Source: UBA1181 sp045600225 (GTDB lineage Bacteria > Bacteroidota > Bacteroidia > Bacteroidales > Paludibacteraceae). Taken from it: a stretch of DNA of 64,000 bases. The notes beneath the pieces are model-generated. The model did not search any database and was not told the DNA's origin. It worked only from the letters and a program-made list of their open reading frames with translations. The translations under genes were made by a program, and so were the position numbers. This document shows positions 24,211-33,944 of the stretch, piece by piece. The stretch's first letter is position 1. The number at the start of each line of letters is the position of its first letter. Location of the stretch: contig JAZRXL010000055.1 of NCBI GenBank assembly GCA_045600225.1, positions 23,665 to 87,664 of the forward strand, in the 5' to 3' direction.

Positions 24211-25593
24211 ATGAAACATAATTTATATAGGTTAATCGTCTCTATTCTACTATTATTGGCTCCCGTGAATCTATTTGCGGGGAAATCGTATTATGAGATT
24301 AAGATCTTTACGGAAATAGGTGCCACTTCGTGGACTTACCTGAAAAATGGATTGGAAGAGGCACGACAAAAGAATGTGGATGCAGTGTTCCTGCACCTTA
24401 ACACCTATGGAGGTTTGGTAGATTATGCAGACTCTATGCGTACTGCTATTTTAAACTATAACAAGCCTGTTTATGTGTTTATCGATAATAATGCAGCTTC
24501 TGCTGGTGCTTTGATCTCCATTGCGTGCGATAGTATCTATATGCGACATGGTGCTAACATTGGTGCTGCTACGGTGGTGAATCAAAATGGAGAGAAGATG
24601 CCGGACAAGTATCAGAGCTATATGCGTTCGACTATTCGTTCTACTGCGGAATCGCATGGGAAGAAAACGGTTGTGGTGGATGGCGATACAATTGAACAAT
24701 GGTTCAGAGACCCTAGAATAGCAGAAGCAATGGTGGATGAGAGTGTCTCTATTCCAGGTATAGTAGATTCTACTAAGATTTTGACTTTTACCTCTTTAGA
24801 AGCAAAGTCGCATGGCTATTGTGAAGGTGTTTATGAAAGTATAGATGATATTATTGTCAAGGCTTTGAATGAGTTGGATTATGAGATTTCGTCTTATACG
24901 CCTACTTTCTGGGATGATTTGAAAGGATGGTTGCTAAACCCCGTTTTGCATGGTTTCCTAATTATGCTAATCGTTGGTGGTATCTACTTTGAAATGCAAA
25001 CACCTGGTATTGGTTTTGCTTTGGCAGTTTCCATAGTTGCCTCTATATTGTACTTTGCACCATTGTATATTGATGGTTTGGCTACTGCTTGGGAGGGTAT
25101 TATGATTGTGGCTGGTATTATACTGATTCTGATGGAAATCTTTGTCATACCAGGTTTTGGTATTGCAGGTATTTTGGGTATTGCTCTGTTTGTGGCAGGA
25201 CTTATCCTTAGTATGTTGCCGAATGAGTTCTTCTCTTTCGAACAGGTTACAACCAAGCAAGTATATGTTTCTTTGGCCACTGTGCTATTCTCCATTATTG
25301 GATCTACAGCCTTGATTGTTTACTTGTCTTCAAAGATTGGTACGGATGGTATCTTCAAGGATTTGGCATTGAATAAGAGTATTGATGAAGATTATGTGGG
25401 TGTTTCTCAAAAAGAGAATTCGTTGATAGGAAAAGAGGGCGTGACAGAAACCGTGTTATGTCCTTCTGGTAAGGTGATTGTTGATGGTGAGAGTTATCCC
25501 GCAGTGTCTGAAAGTGGCTATATAGATGAGGGTAGACGAATTGTCGTTCGCAAGTATTCTACAGGCCAGTTGTATGTAAAAGAGGTTAAATAA
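24211..25593 (+). CDS. NfeD-family membrane-bound serine protease (ClpP fold)
   Basis: Membrane protein of 460 residues of the long NfeD family: an N-terminal ClpP-class protease domain outside the membrane and a C-terminal OB-fold domain. Signal peptide (SILLLLAPVNLFAG), protease domain with nucleophile Ser97 in NNAASAGALISIACDSIYM and a nearby Lys, four membrane helices (about 243-370, GWLLNPVLHGFLIMLIVGGI and following), and the NfeD OB domain (about 395-460, LIGKEGVTETVLCPSGKVIVDGES). Family members form operons with stomatin-like proteins in many bacteria; here a zinc M16 peptidase follows after 1 bp instead, which suggests a linked membrane quality-control role. Confidence 0.9.
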   Translation: MKHNLYRLIVSILLLLAPVNLFAGKSYYEIKIFTEIGATSWTYLKNGLEEARQKNVDAVFLHLNTYGGLVDYADSMRTAILNYNKPVYVFIDNNAASAGALISIACDSIYMRHGANIGAATVVNQNGEKMPDKYQSYMRSTIRSTAESHGKKTVVVDGDTIEQWFRDPRIAEAMVDESVSIPGIVDSTKILTFTSLEAKSHGYCEGVYESIDDIIVKALNELDYEISSYTPTFWDDLKGWLLNPVLHGFLIMLIVGGIYFEMQTPGIGFALAVSIVASILYFAPLYIDGLATAWEGIMIVAGIILILMEIFVIPGFGIAGILGIALFVAGLILSMLPNEFFSFEQVTTKQVYVSLATVLFSIIGSTALIVYLSSKIGTDGIFKDLALNKSIDEDYVGVSQKENSLIGKEGVTETVLCPSGKVIVDGESYPAVSESGYIDEGRRIVVRKYSTGQLYVKEVK

Positions 25594-25594
25594 T

Positions 25595-26833
25595 ATGATT
25601 CAGATTAATAAGTTCACTCTTGATAATGGTCTCCGTGTGGTGCATCATGAGGATAGGAATGCACCTATGGTGATTGTCAACACGCTTTATGATGTTGGGT
25701 CGAAAGATGAAACAATAGACAAAACTGGTTTCGCGCATCTGTTCGAACACCTAATGTTTGGAGGTACGCCTAATGTGCCATCTTTTGATGAACCTATACA
25801 AAAAGCTGGTGGAGAGAACAATGCATGGACGTGCAATGACTTTACCAACTACTATGTAGTGGTTCCTGCCAACAACGCAGAGGTGGCCTTCTGGTTGGAG
25901 TCGGATCGTATGATGGGTCTTGATTTCTCTCCTAAAAGTTTAGAAGTGCAACGCCATGTGGTTTGTGAAGAGTTTAAACAGCGATGCCTCAATCAACCGT
26001 ATGGTAATTTAAATCATTATATTCGCAAACTCTGTTTTGGTACGCATCCTTATGGGTGGCCTCCGATCGGATTGCAACTTTCTCATATAGAGGATGCTAC
26101 ATTAGATGATGTAAAATCGTTCTTCTATTCCCACTATGCGCCTAATAATGCAATTTTATCGGTGGTGGGAAATATTAGTTTGGAGGAAACCAAACGATTG
26201 GTTCATAAGTGGTACGATACAATTCCTATGCAAAACATCACTCGTAGAAACATACCAAAACTTCCAGTGCAGACAGAAGAGCAGTTTTTAGAAGTAGAGG
26301 AGAATGTTCCTACTACCTATTTCTGTCGAATGTATCATACAGGAGGTAGGCTAGCTCTCGATTATAGTCCTTCTGATTTTGTCTCAGACATTCTGGCAAA
26401 TGGTAAATCCTCCCGCGTCCATCAAAAGTTGGTGAAGGAGAAGAAAATCTTTACTACTGCATCTGCTTATATATCAGGTGATTTGGAAGAAGGTTTGTTC
26501 TATTTGACAGGTAAGTTTGCCGATGGTACTACCTATTCGTTGGCAGATGAGGCTTTTGAGGAGTTGATTGATGAGTTGAAGAGAGAGGTCGTTTCCGACT
26601 ACGAGGCGCAAAAGTTGAAAAACAAATATGAGACTCGCAATATTACAGAGAATATGGTATTGATGGATCTTGCAAGCGATTTGGCTTACCATGAGTTGTT
26701 GGGAGATGCAGAACTGATAAATCAGGAGGTGGCTGCTTATTGTGCAGTGACACCAGAGATGGCTCAACGATTTGTACAAGAGACATTTGTAAAAAGAAAT
26801 TGTTCCACATTATTATACAAGGCAAAGAAATGA
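25595..26833 (+). CDS. M16 family zinc peptidase (insulinase/pitrilysin-like)
   Basis: Protein of 412 residues, the half-size form of the M16 family. The inverted zinc motif HxxEH is His48-Leu-Phe-Glu51-His52 in GFAHLFEHLMFGG; the downstream ligand is likely the Glu in VVCEEFKQR. It covers one active M16 module (PF00675 then PF05193) with no second inactive module, so it would work as a dimer. No signal peptide is visible, so a cytoplasmic location is likely. Start follows the NfeD stop by 1 bp and the stop overlaps the DUF2238 start by 4 bp, so all three are translated as one operon. Confidence 0.9.
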   Translation: MIQINKFTLDNGLRVVHHEDRNAPMVIVNTLYDVGSKDETIDKTGFAHLFEHLMFGGTPNVPSFDEPIQKAGGENNAWTCNDFTNYYVVVPANNAEVAFWLESDRMMGLDFSPKSLEVQRHVVCEEFKQRCLNQPYGNLNHYIRKLCFGTHPYGWPPIGLQLSHIEDATLDDVKSFFYSHYAPNNAILSVVGNISLEETKRLVHKWYDTIPMQNITRRNIPKLPVQTEEQFLEVEENVPTTYFCRMYHTGGRLALDYSPSDFVSDILANGKSSRVHQKLVKEKKIFTTASAYISGDLEEGLFYLTGKFADGTTYSLADEAFEELIDELKREVVSDYEAQKLKNKYETRNITENMVLMDLASDLAYHELLGDAELINQEVAAYCAVTPEMAQRFVQETFVKRNCSTLLYKAKK

Positions 26834-27468
26834 GTTTTTTAGAGACAATTCGCGAGAAGAAAGAACTGTATATGTATATGACAGTGTTTTGGTTATGTAC
26901 CATAACAGCCTTCGCCTCTGTTGATATGACCGTTTGGTTGATGGAGGTGTTACCTGCCTATATCGGATTTTTAGCCATATTCATTCTGTTGGATAAGGGT
27001 ATTAAGTTTTCGAAGCTGTTGAATGCGGTTATTATTATTCAAATATTGGTTTTGACTATTGGTGGTGTGTTTACCTATTCCAAAGTGCCTTTCTTTAATC
27101 CTACTGATTGGTTGGGTGAAACATTTGGATGGGAGCGCAATAACTACGATAAATTAGGCCATTTTATGCAGGGCGTAACACCTTATGTGGCAACGAAGGA
27201 GTTGTTGATTAAGAAGAAGTTGGTGAAACGAAGCACCATACAGGTATTTTTATGTGTGAGTGTCTCTTTGGCAGTAAGTGCTGTGTACGAGTTGTTTGAG
27301 TATGTTACCATTATGATGTCTTCGGATTTTGCCAATGACTTTGTTGCTTCGCAGGGAGATCCTTACGATACGCAGAAAGATATGTTGTTTGCTTTGTTGG
27401 GTTCTATTTTTGCAGCGTGTGCATTTGTCAATTATAGATACGACGAGGAAAAAGAGATAGGTAGATAA
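26830..27468 (+). CDS. DUF2238 family membrane protein
   Basis: Integral membrane protein of 212 residues with six or so hydrophobic helices (YMTVFWLCTITAFASVDMTV, VLPAYIGFLAIFILLDKG, LNAVIIIQILVLTIGGVF and others). The motif DKLGHFMQGVTPYVATKELL and the C-terminal QGDPYDTQKDMLFALLGSI are typical of the family; its function is not established. The ATG overlaps the M16 stop (ATGA). An earlier in-frame start at 26740 would run back through the M16 gene and is rejected. Confidence 0.85.
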   Translation: MSFLETIREKKELYMYMTVFWLCTITAFASVDMTVWLMEVLPAYIGFLAIFILLDKGIKFSKLLNAVIIIQILVLTIGGVFTYSKVPFFNPTDWLGETFGWERNNYDKLGHFMQGVTPYVATKELLIKKKLVKRSTIQVFLCVSVSLAVSAVYELFEYVTIMMSSDFANDFVASQGDPYDTQKDMLFALLGSIFAACAFVNYRYDEEKEIGR

Positions 27469-27538
27469 GTTTAGGAAGTGAGTTTGATTGGTTTATCAAA
27501 GAGTAGGCTACTGTTTAGTTGATAAGTAAAATTTTTCC

Positions 27539-27546
27539 TAACTTTG
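27539..27546 (+). promoter_or_regulatory. -7 box of the putative porin
   Basis: TAACTTTG matches TAnnTTTG; a TTG lies 17 bp upstream. The start codon is 7 bp downstream of the box, so the leader is very short. Confidence 0.5.
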
Positions 27547-27553
27547 CAGTCGA

Positions 27554-29656
27554 ATGAAGAAATGGTTGTTCATAGTTCTTTTGTTACCGTTCTTTTTGCC
27601 TGTTATGGCTAAGAAGAGGGCGGTAGAGGTCACATCCGACTCTTTGGTTGTTGATTCTACTCAAATCGTTGGTAAAGAGAAGAAAACAAGAGAGAAGAGT
27701 GAGATTTATTCTTGGAGATACCAAGGCCCTTTGACAGATAAGCAAAGTGCTGGTATCGATACCTCGATGGTTGAATTCTATGTGAATAATCCTGCTTTGA
27801 GGAAGACTATTGCACTACAAACATTGGGTGCTTTAGGATCTCCTGCACAATCGGCTATTTTTGTGGATCGAGTAAAGAAAACAGATTATATCTTTTTCCA
27901 ACCTTATCAAATCTATTACAGACCAAGCGAAGAACTTTTGTATTTCAATACTAAAAAGCCATTTTCTTTCATTGATTATTATGGTGGAGGAACACAAAAC
28001 AGGGATAACAGACGCATTGACGGATTGTTCTCTGTGAATGTGAATAAGCGTTTCAATTTTGGTCTTTACGGAGAGTGGACTAAGGCTTATGGTTGTTATA
28101 ACTCTCTCTCGACTAAGTACTATGATGCCGGTTACTTTATGAGTTATGATGGATTGCATCAGCAATTCGGTGCATCGGTCTCTTTCAATGGTTTTCAATC
28201 ATATGAGAGTGGTGGTATTGCCAATGAAAGATTGGTGACAGATCCGAAAAATACAGGAAAGATAGATGCCCCAAATATGCAGACCTTCTTTTCCAACAAC
28301 TCTTGGAATAAGGTTAGAAACTGGAATGCATCGTTCAATTATCGATACAATATTGGTGTGGAAAAAGAGGTTGAGATCACGCCTGATTCCAGTTCGATTG
28401 AGATTATCCCAATCACTTCCATCATCTACAATTTCAGTTCAGAAAGCGATTGGAGAGGTTTCTACGAACGAAATCTATCGTCCGGAGGTTTGAATGTGGA
28501 TAGTTTCTACCACAGATATGGATTAAGCGATACGTTGTATTACAGTAAACTATCATCTACCGATTCAACCAGATTTTGGAAGATGAAGCATACCATTGGT
28601 GTCTCTTTGAATGAAGAGTACAATACCTTGATGAAATTTGGTTTCGCTCCGTATGCTACGGTTACTGTAAAAAAATATACTTATATGGATGAGAATGAGA
28701 CGGTTAATTCAGGTGAAGTTACGCCTCACTATGATTCATTGTCTTATCGTTATAATCCGGTTTATAAATCATTAATCCGTAGTCGCTTCGGTATTGGTGC
28801 GATTCTGTCAAAGCATCAGGGCGAGGCCTTTACTTATAACTTCTATGGAGAGTATTACTTTGTGGATGAAAAACGCACAGCAAGTACATTTGAGGTGGGT
28901 GGAGCTTTGAATAGTAAGGCTAATTGGGGTAAACAATTGGTTGAGATAGGTGCTTCTGCAAAGTTTGAGCGCTATTGTCCGGATTTTTACGAGGAGTATT
29001 ACTATGGAAACCATATTAAATGGGATAATGATTTTGAAAACAAGCAAGATCTGACCATCAATGGAAAGTTGTCGTTCCCTACCTTTGCCTTCTACGATGG
29101 CTTGGGCTTGGACCTGTCTGCTGATTTTAGAAATATGAACAACTATGTATATTGGAACTCAAAGGCTTTGCCTGAGCAGTATACAGATAATCTACAAGTC
29201 TTAACAATATCGTTGAAAGAGAGAGCAAGAGTGTGGCGAGTACACTGGGATAATGCTTTGACATTCCAACAAACCAGTAACGATAAGGTGTTGCCTCTTC
29301 CTCAATTGAGTTGGTATTCGTCTGCCTATTTCAGATTTGATAAGCTGTTCAAAGTGTTGAATGTTCAGATAGGTGTGGATATGCGTTGGAATTCAGCATA
29401 CTATGCGCCTAATTATATGCCTGTGACAGGTCAGTTCTTCGTTCAAGACTCAGAAGCCTCTAATTATCAAAAATATGGAAATTATGTCTACATGAATGCA
29501 TTTGTCAACATGCATTTGAAGAGAGTACGTTTCTATGTTATGTTCAACCATTTGAACAAGATGTGGAGTAACCATTACAATTATCTTTATTTGAGAGGTT
29601 ATGCAATGGATCCAAGTTATGTCAAGTTCGGTTTGTCAATGACTTTGGCAGATTGA
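27554..29656 (+). CDS. Putative outer-membrane porin (PF14121-like)
   Basis: Outer-membrane beta-barrel protein of 700 residues. Signal peptide (MKKWLFIVLLLPFFLPVMA), a short Lys/Glu-rich periplasmic part, then a long series of aromatic-ended beta strands (YGGGTQNRDNRRIDGLFSVN, RFNFGLYGEWTKAYG, GIGAILSKHQGEAFTYNFYGEYYF) ending FGLSMTLAD. The pattern fits the Bacteroidota putative porin family (PF14121). Substrate unknown. The last 40 bp overlap the convergent transporter gene. Confidence 0.85.
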   Translation: MKKWLFIVLLLPFFLPVMAKKRAVEVTSDSLVVDSTQIVGKEKKTREKSEIYSWRYQGPLTDKQSAGIDTSMVEFYVNNPALRKTIALQTLGALGSPAQSAIFVDRVKKTDYIFFQPYQIYYRPSEELLYFNTKKPFSFIDYYGGGTQNRDNRRIDGLFSVNVNKRFNFGLYGEWTKAYGCYNSLSTKYYDAGYFMSYDGLHQQFGASVSFNGFQSYESGGIANERLVTDPKNTGKIDAPNMQTFFSNNSWNKVRNWNASFNYRYNIGVEKEVEITPDSSSIEIIPITSIIYNFSSESDWRGFYERNLSSGGLNVDSFYHRYGLSDTLYYSKLSSTDSTRFWKMKHTIGVSLNEEYNTLMKFGFAPYATVTVKKYTYMDENETVNSGEVTPHYDSLSYRYNPVYKSLIRSRFGIGAILSKHQGEAFTYNFYGEYYFVDEKRTASTFEVGGALNSKANWGKQLVEIGASAKFERYCPDFYEEYYYGNHIKWDNDFENKQDLTINGKLSFPTFAFYDGLGLDLSADFRNMNNYVYWNSKALPEQYTDNLQVLTISLKERARVWRVHWDNALTFQQTSNDKVLPLPQLSWYSSAYFRFDKLFKVLNVQIGVDMRWNSAYYAPNYMPVTGQFFVQDSEASNYQKYGNYVYMNAFVNMHLKRVRFYVMFNHLNKMWSNHYNYLYLRGYAMDPSYVKFGLSMTLAD

Positions 29657-30543
29657 GACTGACGCCTTTGTCTGCGTGCTGCAACAATCACAAGAATAAC
29701 GGAGGTAAGGATTAGAATAACGCCTACAATCATTTTAGGAGTTAATATTTCACCAAATACAAATACACCTACACATAGTGCGGTTACGGGTTCTAATGCA
29801 CCGAATATAGCTGTCTTGGTAGAACCTATGTGTCGTACCGATATTGCCATCAATAAAAGAGATAATAAGCCAGGGAATAGAGCCAATAAGAAGGCGAAAA
29901 ACCATACGGTTCCGTTGTGAGGGAACATCAAATGTTTCTCTGGCGATATTAGTGAATCAATAAAAATGAAACAGGAACAGAATAGGGTTGCAAAGAAAGT
30001 GAGTTTGGTAGCAGATAATTTTAGTTTAGCTCTGTTGACGATAATCATATACAAGGCATAAGATAGGGCAGATGCCAATACCAAAATAACACCTAACAGA
30101 TTTAAATTGACCTCTCCTCCATAGTAGAGGATTGTTACGCCTATCATTGCAATCGTGATGGATACTACCATAGGAGGAGTCAGCTTCTCGTGAAAGACTG
30201 TCGTCATAATGATTGCCACCATGATGGGGTATATGAAAAGGATGGTGGATGATATGCCCGCATCCATATAGTGGAAACTATCGTAATAAGACAATGATGA
30301 AATTGCGAACATGAGTCCTAAGATAACCAAGAAACATAATTCGTGTTTTGTTATTTTATATGACTCCCTCTGTATCAATAAAGTAAGTCCCAATAGTAGA
30401 GAGGCTAAAGAGAAGCGGTAAAACAGAGCAGAATTGGTGTTTACACCCTCTTGATATAGGCATAGGGCACCCAATGGATTCATTCCATAGCATACTGCAG
30501 AGGCTGTCGCTGCTAAATATCCTTTTGTATTAGAACTAATCAT
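29617..30543 (-). CDS. EamA/DMT-family transporter
   Basis: Inner-membrane carrier of the drug/metabolite transporter superfamily, 308 residues with ten helices in two EamA halves (TKGYLAATASAVCYGMNP at the start; LGVILVLASALSYALYMIIV opening the second half). Members export metabolites or amino acids; the substrate cannot be told here. The ATG at 30543 is preferred over 30609 because a TATTTTTG -7 box lies at 30607-30614. The 3' end overlaps the porin gene by 40 bp in the opposite direction. Confidence 0.88.
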   Translation of the reverse strand: MISSNTKGYLAATASAVCYGMNPLGALCLYQEGVNTNSALFYRFSLASLLLGLTLLIQRESYKITKHELCFLVILGLMFAISSLSYYDSFHYMDAGISSTILFIYPIMVAIIMTTVFHEKLTPPMVVSITIAMIGVTILYYGGEVNLNLLGVILVLASALSYALYMIIVNRAKLKLSATKLTFFATLFCSCFIFIDSLISPEKHLMFPHNGTVWFFAFLLALFPGLLSLLLMAISVRHIGSTKTAIFGALEPVTALCVGVFVFGEILTPKMIVGVILILTSVILVIVAARRQRRQSQSAKVIDKPNLT

Positions 30544-30606
30544 TGGAGTTGTTTTAGAGAATACACAATGCGTCTTTGTGGGGATGATCGTGCATTTTAC
30601 GGTTTG

Positions 30607-30656
30607 CAAAAATATAAAAATGGAATTGTATTTGTTTCTGTTTTTTATTAAATTTG
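30607..30656. promoter_or_regulatory. Divergent promoter pair between transporter and T9SS type B gene
   Basis: Minus-strand TATTTTTG (30607-30614) serves the transporter; plus-strand TAAATTTG (30649-30656) with TTG (30626-30628) and a 20-bp gap serves the gene starting at 30688. Confidence 0.55.
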
Positions 30657-30687
30657 CTTCGTTTTCTGAATTATTTTAAAGTACATA

Positions 30688-31623
30688 ATGTTAATCAAGT
30701 CGGCATATTCTTTAAGGATGAGATTGGTATCTCTCTTTATGTGTATAGGTTTCCTTTTTGTTGGTGGAGATTTATATTCTATGCGTTCGTGTTTATCGTA
30801 CAGCATCATGGCTAATGTAGAGAGATTGACCTCTAATGTCTACATGGATCAATACAATCGTTATCCTAACAATACCATCTCTTTATTGACAGACACGGCT
30901 GGTTATAATGGCCAGTTGGCTTCTATGGATCAAACTTTTTTTGAAGTGCCTGATGGTATTTACTATTTTTCTGTAGAAGATCACGAGACTTGTTTGGTGA
31001 CTATTGAGACTAACCGGTATATGGTTGCTCAAGATGATGAGTTCATCTTCCGTTACTATTGCAAAGAGAGACCGACGATGGAAATGGATGTGGTGAAGAA
31101 TGATTATATCCATGCTCTAAATGCGCGAAACAAGTATTATTTGACATCAGACATGGTAGAGTTGAAGTTGATCTCGCAAGATCCTCGATTGTCTATTAAC
31201 GAAGATAATAAGTTGGTGTTCGTCCCTGATGGCGCGGAATCAATCACTGAGACCTTCCAATATTGCTTGATTTATCACGAATTGCGGGATACAGCCTCTG
31301 TTACAGTTACTGTAAGGTACGAAGATTGTATTGAGGAGGATCCAGAAGAAGAGGTGATTATCTTGACTCCGGCGGATCTATTCACTCCTAATGGAGACGG
31401 CATAGCAGATACATGGAGTATTGAAAATCTATCCCTATACAACAGATTCCTTATCCGCATATATGATAGACGTGGTGTTTTGTTGAAGGAATATCAAAAC
31501 GAATATGAGCCTTGGGATGGTATGTCGAATGGCAAAGCAATGTCCAGCGACGACTACTGGTACTATATCTACCTATACGATGCAGACCAAGCATATACAG
31601 GTCATTTCTCTTTGATTAGATAG
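30688..31623 (+). CDS. T9SS type B sorting-domain (CHU_C) exported protein
   Basis: Secreted or surface protein of 311 residues. Signal peptide near the start (LVSLFMCIGFLFVGG), an unrecognised N-terminal region of about 190 residues, and a C-terminal gliding-motility-associated type B sorting domain (about 225-311: LTPADLFTPNGDGIADTW, IYDRRGVLLKEY, GMSNGKAMSSDDYWYYIYL). The FTPNGDG motif is decisive. I use ATG 30688; ATG 30718 is equally possible and would give the shorter signal peptide. It ends 2 bp before the convergent MtaB gene. Confidence 0.85.
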   Translation: MLIKSAYSLRMRLVSLFMCIGFLFVGGDLYSMRSCLSYSIMANVERLTSNVYMDQYNRYPNNTISLLTDTAGYNGQLASMDQTFFEVPDGIYYFSVEDHETCLVTIETNRYMVAQDDEFIFRYYCKERPTMEMDVVKNDYIHALNARNKYYLTSDMVELKLISQDPRLSINEDNKLVFVPDGAESITETFQYCLIYHELRDTASVTVTVRYEDCIEEDPEEEVIILTPADLFTPNGDGIADTWSIENLSLYNRFLIRIYDRRGVLLKEYQNEYEPWDGMSNGKAMSSDDYWYYIYLYDADQAYTGHFSLIR

Positions 31624-31625
31624 TT

Positions 31626-32930
31626 TTATTTGGCAATTAAAGCGGATTTGTCTTCATTAAATCCACCTAACTCGATAGTTGATATTGTATTGACTAATTC
31701 CTTGTCGTATGGTCTCTCTACACAAATGTAGTTCTCTGAGAAACCACGTATTGAAGAGCCTTTCTTTCTCTCTTCCCAAAGAACATCTACTTTCTTTCCT
31801 ATTTGTGATTGGTAGAAGGCAATTCTTTTCTCTTCGGATAGCTGATGTAATATCTCACTTCTCCTTTTCTTCTCCTGTGAAGATACCTTATTGTCAATCT
31901 TTAGGGCTTGTGTGTTTGGCCTCTCGGAATAACTGAATACATGTAGTTGTGAGATGTCCAAACTTTGAAGGAACTGAAAGGTCTTGTCGAAATACTCTTC
32001 GCTCTCTCCGTTTGTCCCCACAATCGTGTCTACGCCAATAAATGCATTTGGCATCACTTTCTTTATGGTTTCAATTTTGTTCCTGAACAAATCCGTTTTG
32101 TAGTGTCTTTTCATCAAAGCTAAAACTTCATCACAACCTGATTGTAATGGAATGTGGAAGTGAGGAACGAAATGACTTGATTTGGAGATGTGTTGAATGA
32201 TCTCATCAGAAAGTAAATCAGGTTCCAAAGATGATATTCTGTAACGGAAGTCTCCTTCGATCTGATCCAATGCCACAACCAAGTCGTAGAATGTTTCGTT
32301 GGTGGACTTTCCGAAGTCTCCAATGTTCACACCTGAGATAACAATCTCTTTAGCGCCCATCTCTACGGCAAATTTTGCTTGCTTTACTGTATTTTCTACT
32401 GAGTCGTTGCGACTCTTTCCTCTTGCAATTGGTACTGTACAGTAAGAGCAGAAGTTGTCGCAACCATCCTGCACCTTCAACCAGAAGCGAGTCCTGTCAC
32501 CTCTTGTGCAAGATGGGAAGAAGTTGTCGATGCCACTTCTTTGAGTGTGAATAACCTTTGTTGAGCTCTCTTTTTGAAGGTCTGTAAGGTATAATAGAAT
32601 ATCGAACTTGTTTTGTGTTCCCAAAACAAGGTCAACTCCAGGTATGTCTGCAATAACCTCAGGTTTTAGTTGTGCGTAACAACCAATTACAACAATATAG
32701 GCTTTCGGGTATTTGTTGATGAATTGTTTGATAGCCTGTCTGTCTTTCCGGTCTGCCACCTCCGTAACGGAACATGTGTTTATGATACAGATATCAGGTG
32801 TTTCGTTGGGTTTTGCAATCTCAAAACCAACCTCAGTCATAAGTTTACTGATGGTAGAACTTTCTGCAAAACTTAATTTACAACCTAATGTATGGAATAA
32901 AACCTTTTTGTTGAAATATATTGTAGACAT
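31626..32930 (-). CDS. mtaB: tRNA t6A37 methylthiotransferase MtaB
   Basis: Radical SAM enzyme of 434 residues that methylthiolates N6-threonylcarbamoyladenosine at tRNA position 37. Order: N-terminal UPF0004 domain (about 8-110, with FHTLGCKLSFAESS and INTCSVTEVADRK), radical SAM domain with the CxxxCxxC cluster in QDGCDNFCSYCTVPIARG, and a C-terminal TRAM-like region. MtaB rather than MiaB is indicated by the TLGCKLSFAE start and by the GARGKSRN run. It is the last gene of a minus-strand run after OmpA and GSCFA genes, 20 bp from the GSCFA stop. Confidence 0.94.
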   Translation of the reverse strand: MSTIYFNKKVLFHTLGCKLSFAESSTISKLMTEVGFEIAKPNETPDICIINTCSVTEVADRKDRQAIKQFINKYPKAYIVVIGCYAQLKPEVIADIPGVDLVLGTQNKFDILLYLTDLQKESSTKVIHTQRSGIDNFFPSCTRGDRTRFWLKVQDGCDNFCSYCTVPIARGKSRNDSVENTVKQAKFAVEMGAKEIVISGVNIGDFGKSTNETFYDLVVALDQIEGDFRYRISSLEPDLLSDEIIQHISKSSHFVPHFHIPLQSGCDEVLALMKRHYKTDLFRNKIETIKKVMPNAFIGVDTIVGTNGESEEYFDKTFQFLQSLDISQLHVFSYSERPNTQALKIDNKVSSQEKKRRSEILHQLSEEKRIAFYQSQIGKKVDVLWEERKKGSSIRGFSENYICVERPYDKELVNTISTIELGGFNEDKSALIAK

Positions 32931-32950
32931 ATATCTTGTATTTGTTTCGT

Positions 32951-33931
32951 TTATAGTTTGGAAAACTGTTCAATCGTTTCTTCTTCGAAAGAAAGAAAAG
33001 GGTAGTCCTCTCTTAATTTCTCGATGTTTTGAAGGGTTTGAGCTTTGAACTTTGCAAATCCTTCGCTTTTAGGATTGAAGGGTCTGTGATGAATGGCTTG
33101 GTTGACCTGTTCGATCCTTTTGTTAAGTTGGTTGGTCTCTTCGTTGAAATAACACTCCTGGAATTTCTCCCAGATATAGGCTTGTGCTAAATCGTTTGGG
33201 TGAAGCATATCGTCAGCGTAGAAGCGGTAGTCTCTCAACTCATCCATTAACAATTCGTATGATGGAAAATAATGGCAGTTTCTCTCTGTCTCGCACAATT
33301 TGTCTATGGCTAATAGTAGGGTGGCCTTGCTTAGCTGGTTTCCGTGGGCGCCATCCTTCCAGTGTCTGATGGGACTAACCGTAAAGACAACCTTTGCTTC
33401 CTTGTTAATGCTTCTTATTTGTTGTATCATCAAAGAGAGTGCTTCTACACATTCATCGCAAGAGATCCTTCTTCTAGAGAAGAGGTTAGAAGGCATTTTA
33501 TGGCAGTTGGCAACTACTTTGTGATCAGTGTTTTTCTCGTATACCCAAGACGTGCCCAAAGTAAAGAAGATGTAACGCGCGGATTTCGCAAATTGATGAG
33601 CCTCTTCAATTTGACGATTGATGTTCGCTATGTAATCTTCGGCAGACAGTTGGGCAAATTGGCTGTGGAAATCAAAACTATTCCACACACCCTCTTGTTG
33701 AAACAAATCCTTTTGGGTCACTTTCTTATTGCTTACAATCCTTTGGATAGTTTGCAGAATGGAAATAGGATTGAAAAGTATACCTAATGGATTGCATGAT
33801 ATAGGGAATAGAAGGTCGTTTAATCGTCGACCCATATACTCCGTAAAACAAGAGCCGAACATCATCATCGGGTCTCGATGGTTGATGCTCAGTTCTTTTT
33901 GTATAGGTATAATCGTTCGGAATGCGATCAT
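32951..33931 (-). CDS. GSCFA-domain protein
   Basis: Protein of 326 residues with the GSCFA motif (MMMFGSCFTEYMGRRL) that names PF08885, an SGNH-hydrolase-like family; the Ser and the later DDMLHPNDLAQAYIW (Asp and His) suit an esterase or lipase-type triad. Substrate unknown. The start at 33931 (MIAFRTIIPIQ) was chosen over 33973 because the latter would overlap the OmpA stop by 29 bp; with 33931 the gap is 13 bp. Same-strand neighbours are the OmpA lipoprotein and MtaB. Confidence 0.86.
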   Translation of the reverse strand: MIAFRTIIPIQKELSINHRDPMMMFGSCFTEYMGRRLNDLLFPISCNPLGILFNPISILQTIQRIVSNKKVTQKDLFQQEGVWNSFDFHSQFAQLSAEDYIANINRQIEEAHQFAKSARYIFFTLGTSWVYEKNTDHKVVANCHKMPSNLFSRRRISCDECVEALSLMIQQIRSINKEAKVVFTVSPIRHWKDGAHGNQLSKATLLLAIDKLCETERNCHYFPSYELLMDELRDYRFYADDMLHPNDLAQAYIWEKFQECYFNEETNQLNKRIEQVNQAIHHRPFNPKSEGFAKFKAQTLQNIEKLREDYPFLSFEEETIEQFSKL

Positions 33932-33944
33932 CTCCGAGACGCTT